Assembly (NCBI RefSeq): GCF_026343945.1
Contig: NZ_JAPKNJ010000001.1
Span: 1,116,001-1,180,000 of the forward strand
Source of the DNA: Kaistia algarum
Lineage (GTDB): Bacteria; Pseudomonadota; Alphaproteobacteria; Rhizobiales; Kaistiaceae
Length of the DNA: 64,000 bases
Reading direction: 5' to 3'
In this document: positions 8,766 to 18,230 of the stretch, one piece after another
Layout of the letters: each line of letters starts with the position of its first letter
How positions within the stretch are numbered: the first letter of the stretch is position 1
Translations under genes and position numbers: made by a program
Notes under the pieces: model-generated
Seen by the model: the letters and a program-made list of their open reading frames with translations, nothing else
What the model was told of the DNA's origin: nothing
Database searches by the model: none

Positions 8766-11700
8766 GCTGCAGCTCCGGCCGACGGTAGCGCGACGGCGGC
8801 TGAAGGCGGCGGCGCCTCGGCTGTGGCCTTGCCCCGCTTCAGGCCATAGAAGGTCGAATACAGCACCGGCACCAGCACCATGGTCAGCAACGTGCCATAG
8901 GTGAGGCCGGCCATGATGACGACGGCGAGGCCGACCCAGAACACGTCCGACAGCAGCGGGATGACGCCCAGTACGGTCGTTCCGGCGGCAAGCAGCACCG
9001 GCCGCAACCGCGAGACGGCCGCCTCGATCGTCGCGTCATAGCGGCTCAGTCCTCGCGTGATTCCGGCATTGATCTCATCAAGCAGCACCAGCCCATTCTT
9101 GATCATCATTCCGGCGAGGCTCATCGCCGCCAGCAGGGCGACGAAGCCGAAGGGTACGCCGGTGATCAACAGGCCGAAGATGACACCGGCGAGCGCGAAC
9201 GGGATCGTCAGCGCGATGACGAGCGGCGGTCGCAGCGAATTGAACAGCGCCACCATGATGAATATCGTGATGCCGAGCGCCGGAATCGCGCCGGGAAGCA
9301 GCGAGGCTTGGCTTTTGCTGCTGTTCTCCTGTTCGCCGCCCCATTCGAAGCTGTAGCCGGGCGGAAGCGGCAATGCCTCGATCTTCGCCTTCACGTCCTG
9401 ATAGAGCGTCGGAAACGTCTTGCCGGGCGCGGCATTCGCCTGAACCGTCAGCGTCCGACGGCGGTCATAGCGGGCGATCACCGCCTCTTGCGGCGCGACA
9501 TTGACGCCATCGACGACCTGGGCCAGCGGGACGCTATTCGTATTGGCTATGCCGCGCACGCCGAGCACGTCGATATCGCCCGGCCGATCGCGCTCGCTGG
9601 CGACATTGCGCATCACGATCGGGACAAGTTCGTCGCCGTCGCGGAAGAGGCCGATCGGCAGCCCGTCATAGGTTCGACGTGTCGTTCGCGCGAGGTCTTC
9701 GCGACTGATTCCGGCCCAGGCAGCGCGGACGGGATTGTAGTCGGGCCTGACCTCCAGCACCGCCTGGCGCCAGTCGGTCTGCATCAGCCCGGCATCGGGA
9801 CTGGCGCGCAGGATCGAGAGAACCTCGTCGCCGAGGCCGCGCAGCACGGTGGGGCTCGCTGTGCCAGGGCCGCTGATGCGGAGCTCGAACTTCCAAGTAT
9901 CGCCAGGACCGACACCGAACTTGCGCAGCGGCGTCAGAGCCGTGGGGTAGTTCTGTGCCAGCCAGGGCTGAAGGTCGGCAATCAGGCCGTCGATCTCGCC
10001 AAGATCGTGGACATTGACGACTAGCTGGCCATAGGCCGAGTTCTGCGCTTCCGGCTCGACCGGAAGATAGAAGCGCGGCGGACCGGCTCCCACGAAGGTG
10101 GCAACTTCGGCGACGCGCGGATCGGCGCGCAGATGCTTGTCGATCGCGTCGAGATCGGCCGAGACCCGCTCGATGCGCGTGCCTTCCGGCATCCAGTAGT
10201 CGACCATGAACTTGGTCATGGCGGCATCGGGGAAGAACAGCTTCGTCACGCTGCCAAACGATCCAAGCGCGGCGATCAGCACCGCTACCGCGATCGCGAT
10301 CGTGCCGAAACGGAAACGGATCGCCAGATGCAGCAGAGCGCGGAACCCGTTGAAGAACGGGCCGCCAAAGGCTTCGGCGCTCTGGTTCTTGGCCGGCTTC
10401 AACATCGCGATGCACTGCAGCGGCGTGATCGTGACCGATAGAACCCACGAGACAAGCAGTGAGATGGCGACGACGGAGAACAGGCTGGCGCAATATTCGC
10501 CGGCGCTCTCCTGGGAGGCGAAGATCGGGTAGAAGGCCATGACGGCGATCACGGTGGCGCCGAGCAGCGCCATGGCCGGCTGGCTGGCCGCTTCGATCGC
10601 CGCCGCGCGCCGTTCCATGCCTTGGTTGATGCGCACCGCATAGCCGTCGGCGATGACGATCGCGTTGTCGACCATCATGCCAAGGGCAATGACGAGCGCA
10701 CCCAGCGACATGCGCTGCAGGTCGATGCCGAAAATGCCCATCAGCAGGAAGGTCGCCATCACCGTCAGCATCAGCGCGGTGCCGATGACGACGCCCATCC
10801 GCCAACCCGAGGGGACGGTGAGCACGACGAGAACAATGATGATCGACTCGAGGAGGCTGATGAAGAAGCCGCTCACTGACTGGTCGATGGTCGTCGACTG
10901 CCAGTTGACCTTCTCGACGCCGATTCCGATCGGCAGATCCAGCACCAGCTCGGCGAGCCGCTTGTCGACCGCTTCGCCGACCGTGACGACATTCTCGCCG
11001 GGGCGGTTGGTGATCGCAATGCCGATGGCCGGACGGCCGTTGAAGCGCATGATCTGCGTCGGGGGGTCGATATAGCCCTCGCGAACGGTGCCGACGTCGC
11101 GCAGGCGGATGACCTCATTGTTGCCACCCCGCGATTGACGGTTGGCGTTTTGCAGAAGATCGAGCGCGGTCGGCTGCAAGGCCAGATCGCCGATCTCCTC
11201 GGCGAGGTTGAAGGTGCCAGTGGGGGCTATGCGCAGCTTGCTGTCGCCCACAAACATCTGGCCGCCATCGACCACCGCGTTCTGCGTCGCGAGGCCGGCG
11301 GCGATAGTCGCTTCCGATATGCCGAGTTGGGCAAGCTGGCTCTGGCGGACATCGACATAGATCCGGCGATCCTGCACGCCCCAGAGATCGACGCGGGCAA
11401 CGCCGGGGACGAGGCTGAGTTCGCGCTTCAGATCGTCGGCATAAGTCTTGAGCTGGCTCGGCGAATAGCCGTCGCTGGTGACGGCGAGCAGTAGGCCGAA
11501 AACGTCCCCGAAATCGTCGATTACCTGCGGCTTGCCGGCACCGGGCGGCAGTTGGCGCGCAGCCTCGTCGACACGGGCCCGCACCTTGTCCCAGATGCCG
11601 GGCAATTCCTCGGAGCCGTAGGATGCCTTGATATTGACCTTGATGCGCGAGCTCCCGGCCTTGGAAAAGCTCTCGAGCGAATCGAGTTCCTTCAGCTTCT

Positions 11701-11914
11701 GCAGCGAGATCTCAAGCTTGTCGGTGACCTCCTGCTCAACCTCCTCCGGGCTCGCACCAGGATAGCTGGTCATGACGACAGCGGTCTTGATCGTGAATTC
11801 CGGATCCTCAAGCTGGCCGAGGGTGAAGAAGGCGGCGAGGCCGCCGATCAGAATCAGCGCCGCGGCGAACCAGGTGACCGTGGGGCGGTCGACTGCGAAT
11901 TCGACGATCTTCAT
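8762..11914 (-). CDS. RND efflux transporter, inner-membrane pump
   Basis: This 1050-residue AcrB/HAE-type pump starts MKIVEFAVDRPTVTWFAAAL. It has the usual two halves of one membrane helix, a large periplasmic porter loop and five further helices. The proton-relay helix reads GALVIALGMMVDNAIVIAD, with D416 followed by N417 where AcrB has an aspartate pair. The start at 11914 was chosen because its ATG overlaps the stop of the adaptor gene. A longer frame adds only arginine-rich out-of-family sequence. Together with the adaptor it would form a tripartite efflux system. No outer-membrane channel gene is nearby. Confidence 0.94.
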   Translation of the reverse strand: MKIVEFAVDRPTVTWFAAALILIGGLAAFFTLGQLEDPEFTIKTAVVMTSYPGASPEEVEQEVTDKLEISLQKLKELDSLESFSKAGSSRIKVNIKASYGSEELPGIWDKVRARVDEAARQLPPGAGKPQVIDDFGDVFGLLLAVTSDGYSPSQLKTYADDLKRELSLVPGVARVDLWGVQDRRIYVDVRQSQLAQLGISEATIAAGLATQNAVVDGGQMFVGDSKLRIAPTGTFNLAEEIGDLALQPTALDLLQNANRQSRGGNNEVIRLRDVGTVREGYIDPPTQIMRFNGRPAIGIAITNRPGENVVTVGEAVDKRLAELVLDLPIGIGVEKVNWQSTTIDQSVSGFFISLLESIIIVLVVLTVPSGWRMGVVIGTALMLTVMATFLLMGIFGIDLQRMSLGALVIALGMMVDNAIVIADGYAVRINQGMERRAAAIEAASQPAMALLGATVIAVMAFYPIFASQESAGEYCASLFSVVAISLLVSWVLSVTITPLQCIAMLKPAKNQSAEAFGGPFFNGFRALLHLAIRFRFGTIAIAVAVLIAALGSFGSVTKLFFPDAAMTKFMVDYWMPEGTRIERVSADLDAIDKHLRADPRVAEVATFVGAGPPRFYLPVEPEAQNSAYGQLVVNVHDLGEIDGLIADLQPWLAQNYPTALTPLRKFGVGPGDTWKFELRISGPGTASPTVLRGLGDEVLSILRASPDAGLMQTDWRQAVLEVRPDYNPVRAAWAGISREDLARTTRRTYDGLPIGLFRDGDELVPIVMRNVASERDRPGDIDVLGVRGIANTNSVPLAQVVDGVNVAPQEAVIARYDRRRTLTVQANAAPGKTFPTLYQDVKAKIEALPLPPGYSFEWGGEQENSSKSQASLLPGAIPALGITIFIMVALFNSLRPPLVIALTIPFALAGVIFGLLITGVPFGFVALLAAMSLAGMMIKNGLVLLDEINAGITRGLSRYDATIEAAVSRLRPVLLAAGTTVLGVIPLLSDVFWVGLAVVIMAGLTYGTLLTMVLVPVLYSTFYGLKRGKATAEAPPPSAAVALPSAGAAA

Positions 11915-13116
11915 GGCTTGGATGCCTCCGGCGATTTCGCCGCCTCGGCCGGCAGGCGGACGGCTTCGCCCTCGGCGAGGCTGTTGGCGCCGGCGGTCAC
12001 CACCCATTCGCCGGCCTTGAGCCCGTCCGTGATCTGGAGGCCGCCCTGCACGACGCGACCGACATGGACCGGACGCAGCGCGACCTTGGCTGTCGCCGGA
12101 TCGACGACCCAGACCGCGAGCGGCTCTTTACCAGGCTCCAGCGGCCGTACGGCATCGGGTGGCACGACGATCTGTTTCGCCGCTTCGCCTTCATTCACGC
12201 TGGCGACGCGGAAATTGCCGGCCATACCGGGAAGGATGGCGGCATTGGCATCGGTGGACTGGTCCATCGCGATGGTGACCGGGAAGGTACGCGTCAGCTG
12301 CGAAGCCTCGGTGCCGATCTCGACGACCTCGCCCTTGAGCACGACGTTTGGATAGGCGTCGAAACGGGCTTCGATCGAACCAACGAGCGGCACGAGCGCG
12401 ATCAGTGTCTCCGGCACATCGATCACCGCCTCGAGGCGGCGCAGATCGAGCAGGCGGACGATCTGCTGCTGGGCGCGGACTTCCTCGAAGACTTCGGGAT
12501 AGACGGCAACGACACGGCCGGCGAAGGGCGCCTTCAGGATCGTCTGGTCCAGGTCGATCTGCGCGCGCTGCAGCGCGGAACGCACGGATTCGACGCGGGC
12601 CGCCGCGCCTTCCCGGGCACTCAATGCGTCGTCGCCCCGCGCCTTTGGATAGGTGCCGCTCTTCACCAGCGGCAGGATGCGCTCATACTGATCGGACTTC
12701 AGCTGCAGGTCGGAATTGGCCTGGTCGAGATCGGCCTGAAGCCGCGTCACATCGGAGCGGTAAGAGCTGTCGTCGAGCGCCGCCACGACCGTTCCGGGTT
12801 CGATCTTCTGGCCGACCTTGATCGGCAGAGCGGAGATCTGGCCGGAGACGCGGAAGGTGAGCATGGCCTCCTGTGCCGCCTTGGCGAGGCCCGGAAACTG
12901 GCGTTGGCCGAGGGCGGTCGCCACGCCGACTTGCGTGGCCGATACCGGCCGCGGCGGCGGAGGAGCCTCTGCCTTTTCCTTGTCGGAACAGCCTGAGACC
13001 ACCAGCAGCAAGCCAATGCCGGCAAGGCGGGATGCGATCGACCGCCTTGAGTGCTGTCGGCGCTCGATTGAACGCGCCGCATCCATGCCGGTGGGGGCGT
13101 CACGATCATATGGCAA
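11911..13116 (-). CDS. RND periplasmic adaptor (membrane fusion) lipoprotein
   Basis: This protein of up to 401 residues has a lipoprotein signal: hydrophobic LAGIGLLLVVSGC with a lipobox cysteine at about residue 43, followed by SDKEKAEAPPPPRPV. The adaptor fold follows, with a lipoyl/barrel part (GQISALPIKVGQKIEPGTVVAALDD), a coiled-coil hairpin at about residues 125-185 and the returning lipoyl half (APFAGRVVAVYPE). The start is uncertain. TTG at 13116 gives a long leader, and ATG at 13086 is also possible. An AGGAGG sequence sits further upstream. It is the first gene of a five-gene minus-strand operon divergent from the V-ATPase. Confidence 0.9.
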   Translation of the reverse strand: MPYDRDAPTGMDAARSIERRQHSRRSIASRLAGIGLLLVVSGCSDKEKAEAPPPPRPVSATQVGVATALGQRQFPGLAKAAQEAMLTFRVSGQISALPIKVGQKIEPGTVVAALDDSSYRSDVTRLQADLDQANSDLQLKSDQYERILPLVKSGTYPKARGDDALSAREGAAARVESVRSALQRAQIDLDQTILKAPFAGRVVAVYPEVFEEVRAQQQIVRLLDLRRLEAVIDVPETLIALVPLVGSIEARFDAYPNVVLKGEVVEIGTEASQLTRTFPVTIAMDQSTDANAAILPGMAGNFRVASVNEGEAAKQIVVPPDAVRPLEPGKEPLAVWVVDPATAKVALRPVHVGRVVQGGLQITDGLKAGEWVVTAGANSLAEGEAVRLPAEAAKSPEASKP

Positions 13117-13265
13117 ACAAACGATCAGTTCAGCCTCCTATCGCGAATAGAAAATACGCCGCTAACGCGTTCCGCATTGCACGCGGTCTTAAATAGTCTT
13201 TCTGCATCGCAATGATAATTGCGGGTCGTTCCGCTTCGAGATTATCGGCTACATTCGTTTTGTAA

Positions 13266-13279
13266 CTGATCTAGGTCAA
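13266..13279 (+). promoter_or_regulatory. Candidate FNR/FixK-type anaerobox upstream of V-ATPase
   Basis: The site CTGATCTAGGTCAA differs at only one base from TTGATCTAGGTCAA, a form typical of alphaproteobacterial FNR/FixK boxes (TTGAT-N4-ATCAA type). Its centre lies about 69 bp upstream of the ntpB ATG, a plausible activator position. It also lies in the gap shared with the divergent RND operon. This suggests oxygen- or redox-dependent control, inferred from the motif alone. Confidence 0.5.
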
Positions 13280-13340
13280 TGTGTGGTATCCGGAATATCC
13301 ATTCTATAGTCTGAACTTTAGGGCGCCGGCGGAGTTTTGC

Positions 13341-14687
13341 ATGTCCGTAGTACCCATTCGATATGATCGCGTTCTTTCGATCATTGGCGATGTAATGCGT
13401 GTCGCGCTGCCGGCGCAGACGCGGGATGATCCCGCGGGTCCCCGCTTCGGCGATCTGGCCCTCGTTCAGGAGGGCGGCAGCGGTCCGAGACTCGCTCAGG
13501 TGGTGAAGATCGCCGAGGGCGAGGCGTCGCTGCAGGTATTCCCTGGCACACGGGGCCTGTCTACGCGGGCGCAGACCCAGTTTCTCGGCCATGCGCCTCG
13601 CGTTCCGTTCTCTCCCAACATCCTCGGCCGCGTCTTTTCGGGCGCCGGTTCCGTCGTCGACGGCGGCCCAGAGCTTGGTCAGGAGCCGGAAGTCGAGATC
13701 GCCGGCCCGTCGGCCAATCCGGCGCGCCGGGCCCTCGCCTCCCGCATGATCCGCACCGACGTGCCGATGATCGACGTTTTTAATTGCCTGGTGGAGAGCC
13801 AGAAGATCCCGATCTTCTCCACGTCCGGCGAACCGCATGACACGTTGCTGGCGCGCATCGGCATTCAGGCCGACGCCGACGTCGTCGTCTTTGGTGGCCT
13901 CGGCCTGACCTTCGACGAATATTGGCGCTACCGCACGGCCTTCGAGGATGCCGGCGTGTTCGGGCGCACGATCATGTTCGTCAACCAGGCCTCGGACCCG
14001 GTGCTGGAGCGCCTCCTCGTGCCCGACATGGCCCTTGCCGTCGCCGAGAAATTCGCCACGGAGGAGAAGAAACGCGTCCTCGTGCTGCTGACCGACATGA
14101 CCGCCTTTGCCGACGCGCTGAAGGAAGTCGGCATCGCGCTGGATCGTGTTCCGTCCAATCGCGGCTATCTCGGCGATCTCTATTCGCAGCTCGCCCGCCG
14201 CTACGAGAAGGCAGCCGTCTTCCCCGGCGCGGGCTCGGTAACGATCCTTTCCGTCACGACCATGCCCGGCGGGGACGTCACGCATCCGGTACCGGACAAC
14301 ACTGGCTACATCACCGAGGGGCAGTTCTATCTTCGGGGCGGCCGGATCGATCCATTCGGTTCGCTGTCACGCCTCAAGCAGCATGTCATCGGCAAGGAAA
14401 CGCGCGACGACCACAGCGCGGTGATGAACACGATGATCCGCCTCTATTCCGGAGCGCGGGACGCCCAGCGCAAACAGGCGATGGCGTTCGAGCTTTCCGA
14501 TCTCGACCATCGCTCGCTCAAGTTCGGCGAATTGTTCGAAGCCCGCTTCATGGACCTCGCCGTGTCGATGCCGCTCGACGAGGCGCTAGACCTCGGCTGG
14601 AAGACGATGGCCGAGTGCTTCCCGCCCGAGGAGTTGTTGGTTCGCCAGGCACTGGTTGACAAATATTATCCGGCAGAGGCGCCCTGA
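13341..14687 (+). CDS. ntpB: V-type ATPase subunit B
   Basis: This 448-residue protein is the non-catalytic nucleotide-binding subunit of the V1 head. Diagnostic stretches are NILGRVFSGAGSVVDGGPE, MIRTDVPMIDVFNCLVESQKIPIFS, VLLTDMTAFADALKEV and PSNRGYLGDLYSQLARRYEKA. It lacks a Walker A motif, as expected for subunit B. The start at 13341 (MSVVPIRYDRV) matches the family N-terminus. A frame opening 60 bp earlier adds non-homologous residues. It is the first gene of the operon, whereas B usually follows A. Confidence 0.94.
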   Translation: MSVVPIRYDRVLSIIGDVMRVALPAQTRDDPAGPRFGDLALVQEGGSGPRLAQVVKIAEGEASLQVFPGTRGLSTRAQTQFLGHAPRVPFSPNILGRVFSGAGSVVDGGPELGQEPEVEIAGPSANPARRALASRMIRTDVPMIDVFNCLVESQKIPIFSTSGEPHDTLLARIGIQADADVVVFGGLGLTFDEYWRYRTAFEDAGVFGRTIMFVNQASDPVLERLLVPDMALAVAEKFATEEKKRVLVLLTDMTAFADALKEVGIALDRVPSNRGYLGDLYSQLARRYEKAAVFPGAGSVTILSVTTMPGGDVTHPVPDNTGYITEGQFYLRGGRIDPFGSLSRLKQHVIGKETRDDHSAVMNTMIRLYSGARDAQRKQAMAFELSDLDHRSLKFGELFEARFMDLAVSMPLDEALDLGWKTMAECFPPEELLVRQALVDKYYPAEAP

Positions 14688-14688
14688 A

Positions 14689-15294
14689 ATGGCCCGCGTG
14701 CCGCTCAGCAAGTCCCAACTTCGGAAGGAGAAGGAAAGCCTCGTCTCCTATCGCCGCTATCTGCCAGCGCTCGATTTGAAGCGCCAGCAATTGATGGGTG
14801 AGCGGGTTCACGCCGTTCGGGCGATCCGCGATGCGGAGGCGAAGGTCGTCGGCGCGGCCGCCGAGGCCGGCGCGGCGCTTCCGATGCTCGCCGACAGCCG
14901 CATCGACGTCTCCGGTCTCGTCACGCTCGGCAAGATCGAATACGGCACGCAGAACGTCGCCGGCGTCAGCCTGCCAATCCTGCGCTCGGTCGAGATCATC
15001 CGCGTGCCCTATGGAAGGATGGTGCGCCCGCATTGGGTCGACGCGGTGGTCGAACGTCTGGAAGAGGCGATCCGGCTGCGGATCGAGGTCGATGTCGCGC
15101 GGCAGCGCCTCGCCAAGCTTGAGAAGGCGGTGGCGACGACGACGCAGCGCGTCAACCTGTTCGACAAGGTGCTGATCCCGGAGGCGGAGGCCAATATCCG
15201 CCGCATCATGGTCTATCTCGGCGATGCAGAGCGGGCGGCCGTCGTCGGCGGCAAGATCGCCAAGCGCCAACGCGCTGCGGGAGGTGCCACATGA
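14689..15294 (+). CDS. ntpD: V-type ATPase subunit D
   Basis: This 201-residue, largely helical central-stalk subunit starts MARVPLSKSQLRKEKESL. It has long N- and C-terminal helices expected for the rotor coiled coil; the C-terminal one reads TTQRVNLFDKVLIPEAEANI, followed by RRIMVYLGDAERAAV. The start lies 1 bp after the ntpB stop, which is why 14689 was chosen over an upstream GTG/ATG frame. It connects the A/B head to the membrane rotor. The C-terminus overlaps the ntpI start by 4 bp. Confidence 0.92.
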   Translation: MARVPLSKSQLRKEKESLVSYRRYLPALDLKRQQLMGERVHAVRAIRDAEAKVVGAAAEAGAALPMLADSRIDVSGLVTLGKIEYGTQNVAGVSLPILRSVEIIRVPYGRMVRPHWVDAVVERLEEAIRLRIEVDVARQRLAKLEKAVATTTQRVNLFDKVLIPEAEANIRRIMVYLGDAERAAVVGGKIAKRQRAAGGAT

Positions 15295-17084
15295 GCATCG
15301 TCCCTATGCAGAAGGTCGCGATCTGCGGCCCGCTCGCCGAGAAGGACGCCGTGGTCGAGGCGCTGCAACGTCTCGGCGTCCTGCATCTGATCCCGCTCAC
15401 CACCGCCGATCCCCTGGCGCCGACCGATGCGGCCGAGCGCAACCGGGCGCGGACGGCGTTCCGCCATCTGGTCGAATCGCCCGAGCAGCGCCGCTTCTAT
15501 CGCCCTGGGACGGAATTCGATCTGGCTGACATCGTCCGCAAGATCACCGATAACCGCCAAAAGCTGCGCCGCCTGTCGGACCGGCGCGACGAACTGATCC
15601 AGCGCATCGGCGATGTCTCGGTCTGGGGCGATATCGAGCTTCCGCCCCTGGCCGCGCTCGGTGGGGAGCGGCTCTGGTTCTACGTCTTGCCGATCAAGGA
15701 TCGGGCGGCGCTGGACAAGGTCTCGCTCCCTTGGGCGATCGTCGGCAAGGATACGACGCGCCTCTTTGTCGTGGTCGTGACGCCGGACGAGCCGGCCATC
15801 GACCTGCTGCCGGTGCCGCGCACCCATTTCGGCGCCCGGCCGCTGCACGAGCTGACGACAGAATTCGACGAGATCGAGATCGACCTCGACAAGGCGCGGG
15901 CCGAGCGCGGCGAGTTGACTCGCTGGCGCCTGCTGCTTGGGGCTGAACTGGCGAGCGCCGAAGACGCCGACGAGCGCCACGACATCGCCGGCAAGACGCT
16001 GGACACCGACGGTCTCTTCGCCATCCAGGGCTGGGCACCGAGCGAAAGTGTCCCGGCGATCGATCAGCTCGGCTCGGACCAGGGCCTAGCCGTCCTCGCC
16101 GAACAGCCGACCTTAACCGACAGGCCGCCGACCTTCCTGCGCCCGAAGGACGCCCGCCTCGGGGGCGGCGCCGATTTGACCAATTTCTATACGACCCCGG
16201 CCTATGGCGCCTGGGACCCGAGCTTCATCGTGTTCAGCTCCTTCGCGATCTTCTTCGCGATGATCATGGCCGATGCCGGCTATGCCGCGGTGATCGGGCT
16301 CGTCGTTCTCTGGTTCTGGAAGCGGATGGGCAAGACCGCTGGCGGCCGGCGCACGAGGGTGATGCTGGCCGCGATCACCGTGGCATGCCTCGTCTATGGC
16401 GTGCTGGCCGGGTCCTATTTCGGCGTCGCGCCGCGTCCCGGAAGCTTCCTCGCGCGTATCGCGATCGTGCACATCACGAATTTCGACGAGATGATGAAGC
16501 TCTCTGTCGTGATCGGAGCCGTCCATATCGGCATCGCACTCGTGGCGACGGCCTGGCTGGCGCGGGCCAGCGCCAAGGCGCTGGTGCCGGTCGGCTGGCT
16601 CGCCGTCATTATCGGCGGATTGGTGATTTGGCTCAGCGGCGGCGCCTTCTCGGATGGCGGCACGGCTTGCTTCGTTGCCGGCCTCGTCGCTGTCTTCGTC
16701 GGTTCGGCCGCCACCCGCCCGATCCGCAAGTCGGCGGACTGGCTGTTACGGGCGACGGACGGCCTCATGGGATTGACTTCGATCACCAAGCTCTTCGGCG
16801 ATATCCTCAGCTATCTGCGCCTGTTCGCGCTCGGCCTCGCCAGCGCGTCGCTCGCCACCACCTTCAATGGCATGGCTACCGGGCTGGAGATCTCCCGCCC
16901 CGGCCTCGGCCTGCTTGCCTCGATCCTGATCCTGCTGTTCGGCCACGCCATCAACTTCGTCATCGGCATCATGGGCGGCGTCGTCCATGGCCTCCGGCTC
17001 AATTACATCGAATTCTTCGGTTGGGGCCTCTCGGAAGAGGGCTATCCGTTCCGCGCATTCGCCAAGAGGGAGATCCCAGAATGA
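15291..17084 (+). CDS. ntpI: V-type ATPase subunit I (a subunit)
   Basis: This 597-residue membrane subunit forms the ion half-channels. Residues 1-300 form the cytoplasmic part with coiled-coil stretches (RQKLRRLSDRRDELIQRIGD). About seven hydrophobic helices follow from residue 305. The helix with the essential arginine is recognisable as GDILSYLRLFALGLASASLA near residues 505-525. The C-terminus GGVVHGLRLNYIEFFGWG is typical of the family. Start and stop both overlap neighbours in ATGA junctions, showing a coupled operon. Confidence 0.94.
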   Translation: MSIVPMQKVAICGPLAEKDAVVEALQRLGVLHLIPLTTADPLAPTDAAERNRARTAFRHLVESPEQRRFYRPGTEFDLADIVRKITDNRQKLRRLSDRRDELIQRIGDVSVWGDIELPPLAALGGERLWFYVLPIKDRAALDKVSLPWAIVGKDTTRLFVVVVTPDEPAIDLLPVPRTHFGARPLHELTTEFDEIEIDLDKARAERGELTRWRLLLGAELASAEDADERHDIAGKTLDTDGLFAIQGWAPSESVPAIDQLGSDQGLAVLAEQPTLTDRPPTFLRPKDARLGGGADLTNFYTTPAYGAWDPSFIVFSSFAIFFAMIMADAGYAAVIGLVVLWFWKRMGKTAGGRRTRVMLAAITVACLVYGVLAGSYFGVAPRPGSFLARIAIVHITNFDEMMKLSVVIGAVHIGIALVATAWLARASAKALVPVGWLAVIIGGLVIWLSGGAFSDGGTACFVAGLVAVFVGSAATRPIRKSADWLLRATDGLMGLTSITKLFGDILSYLRLFALGLASASLATTFNGMATGLEISRPGLGLLASILILLFGHAINFVIGIMGGVVHGLRLNYIEFFGWGLSEEGYPFRAFAKREIPE

Positions 17085-17527
17085 ATGAGCTCATGGTCAT
17101 TCTCGGCTGGCTGGGCGTCTTCGCGCCGGTCGGCCTCGGCGCGATCGGCAGCGCCATCGGCGTCACCATCGCCGGCCAGGCTGCGATCGGAGCGATGCTG
17201 GAAACCGACAGCGGCTACGGCCGCTTCGTCGGTGTTGCCGCGATCCCGTCTTCTACGGTCATCTACGGTATCGTCGTGATGTTCTCGCTGCAGCGGACGA
17301 TTACGCCGGAGAACGGCGCCGGTCTCTTCGGCATCGGCATTCTCACGGGGCTCGCGCTCGCCTATGCCTCGGTCTGGCAGGGCAAAGCCTGCGCCAGCGC
17401 CATCGCCGCCTCGAAGAGCAAGCCGGAGATCTTCGGCCTTTCGCTAGCCCCAGCGGCGATCGTCGAGGGCTTCGCGGTATTCACCTTCGTCTTCGCGCTC
17501 GTCCTCGCCGGCAACATCAAGGGCTAG
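17081..17527 (+). CDS. ntpK: V-type ATPase proteolipid subunit K
   Basis: This 148-residue proteolipid has four transmembrane helices (two fused hairpins). The ion-binding glutamate is E129 in LAPAAIVEGFAVFTFVFALV. The first hairpin carries no acidic residue at the equivalent place (IPSSTVIYGIVVMF), as in other duplicated K subunits. The Thr-Gln pair used for sodium in Enterococcus NtpK is not obvious here, where the stretch reads S-S-T, so the coupling ion is open. The start overlaps the ntpI stop. Confidence 0.93.
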   Translation: MNELMVILGWLGVFAPVGLGAIGSAIGVTIAGQAAIGAMLETDSGYGRFVGVAAIPSSTVIYGIVVMFSLQRTITPENGAGLFGIGILTGLALAYASVWQGKACASAIAASKSKPEIFGLSLAPAAIVEGFAVFTFVFALVLAGNIKG

Positions 17528-17537
17528 GGAGACGATC

Positions 17538-18230
17538 ATGGCCGCGCAGACCAGCGTTCAAAAGACGGAATCCGGCGTCGACACCCTGATCGCCCGGCTG
17601 CGCGACCAGGGCGTCGCCGCTGGTCGCAGCGAGGCCGAGCGCCTCACGGCGGAGGCAGAGGCCAAGGCCCGTGCCATTCTCGAAAGTGCCGAGAAGGAAG
17701 CCAAGGCGAAGCTGGACGCTGCCCGGAAGGAGGCCGACGCCTTTCGGCGGGCTGGCGAGGACGCGCTGAAGCAGGCGGCGCGCGACGTGACTCTTGAAAT
17801 GAAGGAACGCCTCGCCCGACGCTTTGCCGACGATGTCGGAAAGGCGGTCTCGGACGCCATGCGCGACGAGGACATGCTGAAGCGGATGATCCTGGCTCTC
17901 GTTGGACGGTCGCGGGAGGAAAGCGGCACGGACCAATCCACTGATGTCGAAGTGCTGTTGCCGCGCGCCGTCGTGGGCCTCGATGATCTCCGCCGCAAGC
18001 CGGGTGAGCTGCGCGACGGGCCGCTCACCCATCTGGTCGCCGCCTTCACGGGCGAGATGCTGCGCGAGGGTGTCCGGTTCGGCCGCGCCGAGGATGGTGC
18101 CGGCGGCATCCGCATCGTGCTCGCCGATCATGGCGTCTCGATCGACGTCACCGACAAGGCCGTGGCCGACGCTCTCCTCGCCCATATGCAGCCGCGGTTC
18201 CGGGCCCTGCTTGAAGGGGTGGTGACGTGA
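17538..18230 (+). CDS. ntpE: V-type ATPase subunit E (peripheral stalk)
   Basis: This 230-residue protein has a long charged coiled coil at about residues 25-110 (EAERLTAEAEAKARAILESA and following) and a globular C-terminal domain with GGIRIVLADHGVSIDVTDKA. Together these are the layout of the stator subunit E. It begins 10 bp after ntpK and its last codons overlap the next gene by 4 bp. No separate G/H or F subunit gene is present in the operon. Confidence 0.88.
   Translation: MAAQTSVQKTESGVDTLIARLRDQGVAAGRSEAERLTAEAEAKARAILESAEKEAKAKLDAARKEADAFRRAGEDALKQAARDVTLEMKERLARRFADDVGKAVSDAMRDEDMLKRMILALVGRSREESGTDQSTDVEVLLPRAVVGLDDLRRKPGELRDGPLTHLVAAFTGEMLREGVRFGRAEDGAGGIRIVLADHGVSIDVTDKAVADALLAHMQPRFRALLEGVVT

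Noticed and set aside
13242..14285. Minus-strand frame of 347 codons over ntpB
   Set aside because: It is antisense to a well-supported V-ATPase gene and lacks any motif.
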